Positions 21,831 through 26,598 of a stretch of DNA of 26,598 nt are shown here, one piece after another. Position 1 is the first letter of the stretch. The number at the start of each line of letters is the position of its first letter. The translations under genes and the position numbers were made by a program. The DNA is taken from positions 1 to 26,598 of the forward strand of contig CAYSCH010000095.1 in assembly GCA_964429355.1 (NCBI GenBank), written 5' to 3'. The notes under the pieces are model-generated. The model worked only from the letters and a program-made list of their open reading frames with translations, was not told where the DNA came from and made no database searches. This DNA comes from JAAYAY01 sp964429355 (lineage in GTDB: Bacteria > Planctomycetota > Planctomycetia > Pirellulales > Thermoguttaceae).

Positions 21831-23099
21831 ATGTCCGCGCGTATCCCCAGTCTCGTTGCAATCTTCCTGATCATCATCGCTTCCGATGTCTCAGCTCAGA
21901 CTTTCGGAATCGAGCTGCACAACAGCCTGATGCCAGCGTCTGGGGGGATGGGGGGTGCAAGCATCGCGCAGCCGCAGGACTTGCAGTCGGCTATCAACGG
22001 GAACCCGGCCACGTTGACGCAGTTTCGGGGAACGCAGTTCTCTTTCGGAGGCGCATGGGCGGAACCGACTTACAGCATCACGCAACTTACGCCTTTGCCG
22101 GGAATTGGTGTGACTCCTTACAGCGCCAAGTCAGGCACGCCCGGCAGCGTGTTGGGAAACATCGGCGTTACCCAGGACTTCAGCGCGTTGGGGCTTCCCG
22201 CAACAGCCGGCATCGGCCTGATGACGAATGCGGGAATCGGCGTCCAGTTTCGTGATGTTCCCGAGTCCAATGGTACCTCGGCGGAATACCTGGCGCTGGA
22301 TATGATCACGGGTGCCGGCGTCGACCTCACCGACAGGTTATCTTTCGGGGCGTCGCTGGCGTTAGGAATCTCCTATCTTGACGGTCCGTTCGTTGATCTA
22401 ACCGGCATGGTTCCCGCCTACGCCCTGCGGGGCACTGTCGGCGCCAACTATTCGCTTGGCCGAGATACGACGGTCGGCTGTTATTGGCAGACTAAGAAGA
22501 GCTTCAAATTCGACGACGCGGTGTTGTTTGCTGGGGGCGGGCCGGCGCAGGACGTTCACTTCGACCATCCGGAAAACCTCGGCATCGGCCTCGCCAACCG
22601 AAGCCTGATGGAAGGACGCCTGTTGTTGGCGATGGACGTGCTCTTCAAGCGTTACAGCGATGCCGATTTCCTGCGCGCGGTTTACAACGATCAGTGGGTT
22701 TTCCAATTTGGCACGCAATACTCCGTCAACAAGCGGATACGACTTCGGTTGGGCTATGCGTACAATGAGAACCCCATGCGTCAAGATCCGATCGTGACGT
22801 CGATCGGCGGCGTGCCGTTGCCAGACGGCATCCCGGGAGTGCGCTACGTTCAGGGGCAGTTCGCCGCCGTTTCGGAGCACCGCTTGACCGGCGGCGTCGG
22901 GATTCGCGATGCGTTGCCGGGCGTCGATTTCGACATTCTCGCGGGAGGGATGTTCGAGGGTTCCGACCAATTTGCCGACACGATTGCGTCCGTCGAGAGC
23001 TACTGGCTGGGAGCCGGTCTCACCTGGCGGTTCGGGCGAGGCGCATGTGAGCAGTTGCCGGTTGCGGACGACTGGGGACGCGTGTCGAGTTCGAACTGA
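21831..23099 (+). CDS. FadL/OmpP1-family outer-membrane transport protein
   Basis: This 422-residue protein starts with a signal peptide (MSARIPSLVAIFLIIIASDV, then SAQ-TF) and continues with the FadL-like plug start: FGIELHNSLMPASGGMGGAS, then QDLQSAINGNPATLTQF, where the NPA motif is characteristic. The rest alternates amphipathic beta-strands (for example AGIGLMTNAGIGVQFRD, RIRLRLGYAYNENPM, HRLTGGVGIRD) expected of a 14-strand barrel, ending near LGAGLTWRFG. FadL proteins admit long-chain fatty acids or other hydrophobic compounds through the outer membrane; the actual ligand is unknown. The ATG has AAGGA nine bases upstream. A 25-residue tail after the final strand is unusual for a barrel, which normally ends in an aromatic residue. 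It converges on the sulfatase gene. Confidence 0.88.
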   Translation: MSARIPSLVAIFLIIIASDVSAQTFGIELHNSLMPASGGMGGASIAQPQDLQSAINGNPATLTQFRGTQFSFGGAWAEPTYSITQLTPLPGIGVTPYSAKSGTPGSVLGNIGVTQDFSALGLPATAGIGLMTNAGIGVQFRDVPESNGTSAEYLALDMITGAGVDLTDRLSFGASLALGISYLDGPFVDLTGMVPAYALRGTVGANYSLGRDTTVGCYWQTKKSFKFDDAVLFAGGGPAQDVHFDHPENLGIGLANRSLMEGRLLLAMDVLFKRYSDADFLRAVYNDQWVFQFGTQYSVNKRIRLRLGYAYNENPMRQDPIVTSIGGVPLPDGIPGVRYVQGQFAAVSEHRLTGGVGIRDALPGVDFDILAGGMFEGSDQFADTIASVESYWLGAGLTWRFGRGACEQLPVADDWGRVSSSN

Positions 23100-23190
23100 T
23101 CACGATCAGACGCTCCAGTTGCCGATTCCAGTGGCCCCTGGCCAGCCGCTACGCCTTACTCGCATGGCTCGCAGTGGGAGTCGTCCGTAA

Positions 23191-23234
23191 CCAAGGGAAA
23201 TGGTCAATATGGCCAAGCGAAATGGTCAACGGAA
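23191..23234 (+). repeat. 22-bp imperfect tandem duplication
   Basis: Units 23191-23212 and 23213-23234 share 16 of their first 17 bases (CCAAG(G/C)GAAATGGTCAA) and then diverge. They lie in the 192-bp gap between the convergent FadL-type and sulfatase genes. The period of 22 is not a multiple of three. Confidence 0.6.
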
Positions 23235-23291
23235 GTCACGGTTGCGACTCGGTTTCATCCGGCCAACGATCAGTTCTTCAATGGAAACCAG

Positions 23292-25745
23292 CTAGTCGGA
23301 CAAGGCTTTCTCCATTCGCATGCGCGCGATCGCATCGGCCTGTGCCTTGGCGGCAACACCGATAGGCTTCACATCGACAGTGACTTGGAAGATCTTGCCC
23401 GTGAAGACGTTGTCACGTTCCTTGTAGTCGTTCGTGACCGGCGTGGCGTCATCCACTCCGACGCCCGCTGTCTCGTCGGCCGAGAAGATCATCGCTTGCG
23501 TGCGTCCGATCCGGCCGCTGGCGACCCTTTCGCCGTTGACCAGAAGCGTGACAGTTCCGCCCTTGCCGACCCCGCCGCCGTCATAATCGAAGTTCATGCG
23601 GATGGTGGCTTTGCCGGGCGGCAACGTATTCGGCGCCCCCACTTTGTAATCCTCAAGCCCGAGGAAGTTGTAGCAATACACCGGCCTGCCATCCTTGAGA
23701 TACAGGCTCCAGCCGCCGAAGCGGCCGCCTTGAGCCAGAATCACGCCATTCGCGCCGCCTTCCGGAATCTCCACGTCTGCCGTGATGGAGAGCGACCGGT
23801 TCTTGATGTTGATGAAGACATTCTCGCTCATCGAATCCATGCCTTCCGAGAGCGTGAGCGCCGTGCGGCCTTCCATCAGGTCGGGCCGGCCTGCCAGCGC
23901 CGCATTGACGCGTTCAAAAACACGATCATCTATGGGCAGCACGCGATACTTGATTGCCTCCTTGATGAAGAGGTCCTGCATCTCTTCGAGCTTCTTTGGA
24001 TTGGTCGCGGCTAGGTCGTATGCCAGGCTGAAGTCGTTACGCGTGTCGTAGAGTTCCCACTTGTCATCGAGCAGTTTCGCGCGGGGAGCTTCCTCCCACG
24101 GCGCCCTGTGCACGGTCCCGGCAAGCCATCCGTGGGCGTAGATGGCGCGATTGCCGAACATCTCGAAATACTGGGTCGTGTGCGTGCTTTTTGCGTCGGG
24201 TTGGTCAAAAGTGTAGAGCATGCTCACGCCTTCGATCGGCTCCTGGACGGTGCCGTTGACGCTCTTGGGCTCCGGCAGGCTCGCGGCTTCCAGCACGGTG
24301 GGGGCCACGTCAACGACGTGGTGCCACTGCGAACGAATCTGATTGGTGGCTTTGATGCGATTAGGCCACGAAACAATCAGGCCATTGCGGGTACCTCCGT
24401 AGTTGGAGGCAACCTGCTTGGTCCACATGAACGGCGTGTCGCCCGCGACGGCCCAACCGGCGGCCATGTGCGGATAGGTCGTCGGCCCGCCCCAGTCGTC
24501 GTAATGCTTGAGCATGTCCTCGACCGTCTCCTGCACACCGTTGAAATACGTCATCTCGCTGAACATGCCGTTCATGCCGCCCTCGGCGCTGGTGCCGTTG
24601 TCGCCGAGGATGTAGAAAATCAGCGTGTTGTCGAACTGACCGGTCTCGCGAACGGCAGCGAACAAGCGGCCGATCTCGTGATCGCAGTATTCGCCAAAGC
24701 CGGCATACACTTCCATCTGGCGGGCAAAGAGCTTTTGTTCGTCAGGAGTCAACTTGTCCCAATCTTTGATAGCCGCCGGCTTGTTCGCCAGCTTCGTACC
24801 CGGCGGCACCACGCCCAGCGCGATCTGCCGCGCCAGCGTCTGTTCGCGAAGCTTGTCCCAGCCTTCGTCGAACCTGCCCATACATTTGGCAATCCACTCC
24901 TTGGGGACATGATGGGGCGCATGGGTGGCGCCCGGTGCGAAATAGATCAAGAAGGGCTTTTCCGGCGTGAGCGCCTTCTGGAACTTCATCCAGGCGATGG
25001 CTTGGTCGGTCATGTCGGTCATGAAGTTGTAGCCCGGATAGTGGGGCGTGGGGACCCGGGTCATCCCGTCATAGATCGTAGGATTCCACTGGTCAGTCTC
25101 GCCGCCGAAGAAGCCGTAGAACTTGTCGAAGCCCGAACGCGTCGGCCAGCGGTCCGTCGGCCCGGAAACGCTGACTTCCCACGGCGCCGTCTCGTGGTTC
25201 TTGCCGAAGAAGGCGGTGCTGTAGCCGTTCAACCGCAGCATCTCGGCGAGCGGGGCGACGTTGTTTGGCCGCTGGCCCGTGTTGCCCGGGAACGCCGTGG
25301 CGGTTTCGGTGATGCCGCCCATGTTGTTCATGTGGTGGTTGCGGCCGGAAAGTAGGGCCGTCCGTGTCGGCGAGCAGACCGCGGTGGTGTGGAACTGGTT
25401 GTAGCGTAGTCCCTCTTTGGCGAGGCGTTCAGCCGTCGGCATGTGCACCGGTCCACCGAAGGCGCTCGGCATGCCGAAGCCCATGTCGTCCACGAGGACG
25501 ATCAGCAGGTTGGGTGCCCCCGCTGGGGCTTTGACTTCGAAACGCGGCGGCGGTGTGGCATTCCGGGCATCGAGTTCGGTCTCGTGCGGGTAGTTCGGCT
25601 CGGGGACTGGGAGCATCGTTCGATCCAACGTGGTCTGCGCTCCCGCCTGAGCGGCCATGACGCAGACGACGACCAAGAGAGCCGTTAGCCTGAAGAGCGT
25701 CATAGGCTTCTCTTCGTAAGTCCGATTCCTGTCGTCACGTTTCAT
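23292..25745 (-). CDS. Secreted arylsulfatase (formylglycine-dependent)
   Basis: From the ATG at 25745 the protein has 817 residues. The ATG has AAGGAG six bases upstream; an ATG at 25703, directly before the signal peptide (MTLFRLTALLVVVCVMAAQA), is an alternative start. The mature enzyme contains the metal-binding start LLIVLVDDMGFGMPSAFGG and the sulfatase signature CSPTRTALLSGR, whose Cys is converted to formylglycine in this family. Further landmarks are FFGKNHE, THAPHHVP and a later metal site YILGDNGTSAEGG. The last ~190 residues form a beta-rich extension (NVFINIKNRSLSITADVEIP onward) found in large bacterial sulfatases of this subgroup. It should release sulfate from an ester in the periplasm; the substrate is unknown. 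No maturase gene is in the window, so activation must come from elsewhere. Confidence 0.93.
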   Translation of the reverse strand: MKRDDRNRTYEEKPMTLFRLTALLVVVCVMAAQAGAQTTLDRTMLPVPEPNYPHETELDARNATPPPRFEVKAPAGAPNLLIVLVDDMGFGMPSAFGGPVHMPTAERLAKEGLRYNQFHTTAVCSPTRTALLSGRNHHMNNMGGITETATAFPGNTGQRPNNVAPLAEMLRLNGYSTAFFGKNHETAPWEVSVSGPTDRWPTRSGFDKFYGFFGGETDQWNPTIYDGMTRVPTPHYPGYNFMTDMTDQAIAWMKFQKALTPEKPFLIYFAPGATHAPHHVPKEWIAKCMGRFDEGWDKLREQTLARQIALGVVPPGTKLANKPAAIKDWDKLTPDEQKLFARQMEVYAGFGEYCDHEIGRLFAAVRETGQFDNTLIFYILGDNGTSAEGGMNGMFSEMTYFNGVQETVEDMLKHYDDWGGPTTYPHMAAGWAVAGDTPFMWTKQVASNYGGTRNGLIVSWPNRIKATNQIRSQWHHVVDVAPTVLEAASLPEPKSVNGTVQEPIEGVSMLYTFDQPDAKSTHTTQYFEMFGNRAIYAHGWLAGTVHRAPWEEAPRAKLLDDKWELYDTRNDFSLAYDLAATNPKKLEEMQDLFIKEAIKYRVLPIDDRVFERVNAALAGRPDLMEGRTALTLSEGMDSMSENVFINIKNRSLSITADVEIPEGGANGVILAQGGRFGGWSLYLKDGRPVYCYNFLGLEDYKVGAPNTLPPGKATIRMNFDYDGGGVGKGGTVTLLVNGERVASGRIGRTQAMIFSADETAGVGVDDATPVTNDYKERDNVFTGKIFQVTVDVKPIGVAAKAQADAIARMRMEKALSD

Positions 25746-25956
25746 ACATATCTCCTTGCCGATTGACGGACTCTTTTCAGTTTGAGCGATCGGTCCTATG
25801 CCGGTAGGGCCAGGAATATGTAAGCCGAAGTTCTTCATTGCGGTAAATGCCGTCCCCGGGCGAGCGCCTTCACAGCGCCGCCCTGGTGTGGCGCACACGT
25901 GAATCCCGGGGGCCTGATCTGTGGATATCTGAGAGAACAAAGGACGTGTTTCGACA

Positions 25957-26598
25957 TCATGCGCTGATACGCATTTCGATCAACGTCACGTCGTCGTCGA
26001 GTCGGATTGCGTTGGAATACTTGAGCAACTCCTCTTCGAGGGCTTTGGGCTCAATGGCTGTGGCAGGATAACCAAGATTCTTGACGATGCCGATCAACCC
26101 GTCGATCCCCAGCATTTCGCCTTGAGCGTTGTGAACCTCGAAGACGCCGTCGCTGAACAACAGAACGCTGTCTCCCTCGTGAATCTCGACCGTGACTTCC
26201 TCATACACGCCGTCCTCCATCACTCCAAACGGCATTCCGGGCAATTCGATCTGCTCCACCTCGCCAGCAGTTCGGAAGATCACCACCGGCGGGCTTCCGG
26301 CCGCGCTGAAGCGGAGAGCCTTGCCTGCCACGTCCACGACCCCACAGATTGCCGTGGCGAACGATTCGTCCTTGACCACTTTGCTCAATTCGTTGTTGAC
26401 CGTTTCAGCGAACTCAGCCGGTCGGGCCAACATCTGGTAGAACCGGCCCCACAGCGAGCTGAGGTGCATTGTGTGCAACGCGGCGGCGACGCCGTGGCCC
26501 ATCGCATCGGCGAGCAGAAAACCATAGCGGTCGGTATCGAGGGCCCGGATCGCGAAGTAATCGCCGCCGACGATATCGTGGGGAGAATAAATGGCTGA
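25957..26598 (-). CDS. SpoIIE/RsbU-type PP2C serine phosphatase, partial (N-terminus off the window)
   Basis: The frame is open to the right edge, so the N-terminal part, possibly with sensor domains, is missing. The visible 213 residues are a PP2C-like phosphatase domain: HDIVGGDYFAI, FLLADAMGHGVAAAL (metal-binding Asp), SFATAICGVVD, FSAAGSPPVV, ELPGMPFGVM, VLLFSDGVFE (metal-binding Asp) and the C-terminal DDDVTLIEMRISA. Such enzymes dephosphorylate STAS-domain anti-sigma antagonists, or act as output modules of sensor proteins. The gene ends 211 bp upstream of the sulfatase on the same strand. A damaged STAS gene lies near 15 kb, but the distance gives no firm link. Confidence 0.9.
   Translation of the reverse strand, partial: SAIYSPHDIVGGDYFAIRALDTDRYGFLLADAMGHGVAAALHTMHLSSLWGRFYQMLARPAEFAETVNNELSKVVKDESFATAICGVVDVAGKALRFSAAGSPPVVIFRTAGEVEQIELPGMPFGVMEDGVYEEVTVEIHEGDSVLLFSDGVFEVHNAQGEMLGIDGLIGIVKNLGYPATAIEPKALEEELLKYSNAIRLDDDVTLIEMRISA

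Noticed and set aside
24108..25355. A 415-codon plus-strand frame opposite the sulfatase
   Set aside because: It is antisense to conserved sulfatase motifs; its Val/Arg/Gly-rich composition is typical of a shadow frame.

Overview
The window looks like chromosomal DNA from a planctomycete, probably a Pirellulales-type organism, taken from a draft or metagenome assembly: it contains a run of 10 Ns. I infer this from GC-rich coding, a ThuA-domain protein with a twin-arginine leader, a GRP-type sugar permease, many exported or lipoprotein-like hypothetical proteins, sulfatase and glycoside hydrolase genes, and a repeat-rich intergenic zone built on GGTGGCAC motifs. No rRNA, tRNA, CRISPR array, phage module or intact transposase gene was seen.

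Left part (1-6131). A sugar permease cut by the window edge (minus) diverges from a secreted ThuA-domain protein (plus). A CNNM/CorC-type CBS membrane protein (plus) converges on an FHA-domain protein (minus). The FHA gene diverges from an unusual DNA-repair fusion: a short O6-alkylguanine-DNA alkyltransferase DNA-binding domain joined to a complete endonuclease V. An AT-richer leader with a good candidate operator/promoter then precedes a 57-residue 2[4Fe-4S] ferredoxin, which is followed by a terminator-like hairpin.

Centre (6217-14231, plus). Seven tightly packed genes look like one operon: a ClpP-fold protein with an apparently broken catalytic triad, a lipoprotein-like hypothetical protein, an ApbE-type FMN transferase, an isocitrate lyase/PEP mutase family enzyme, a CinA-like protein with an exported-protein N-terminus and a degenerate deamidase site, a small membrane protein, and a secreted TIM-barrel glycosidase-like protein. 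Most junctions overlap or are under 10 bp.

Spacer (14232-14907). About 680 bp with no convincing gene: a 25-bp tandem repeat, REP-like GGTGGC/GCCACC hairpins, a G-quadruplex-like tract, and a perfect 24-bp inverted repeat enclosing 79 bp (127 bp in total, MITE-like).

Right part (14908-21340, minus). A second operon reads, in transcription order: a 68-residue small protein, a GH63-type glucosidase, a GH13 alpha-amylase-family enzyme, a one-pore-domain K+ channel, a group III 6-phosphofructokinase, and a damaged STAS-domain gene. The 10-N gap falls inside the GH63 gene. Deleting the Ns exactly restores one open frame of 918 codons, so the gap is probably an assembly artefact. The set could link breakdown of a glucoside or compatible solute with K+ flux and glycolysis; that link is inference.

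Far right (21831-26598). A FadL/OmpP1-type outer-membrane protein (plus) converges on a large secreted arylsulfatase (minus). Upstream of the sulfatase is the C-terminal part of a SpoIIE/RsbU-type PP2C phosphatase, cut by the window edge.
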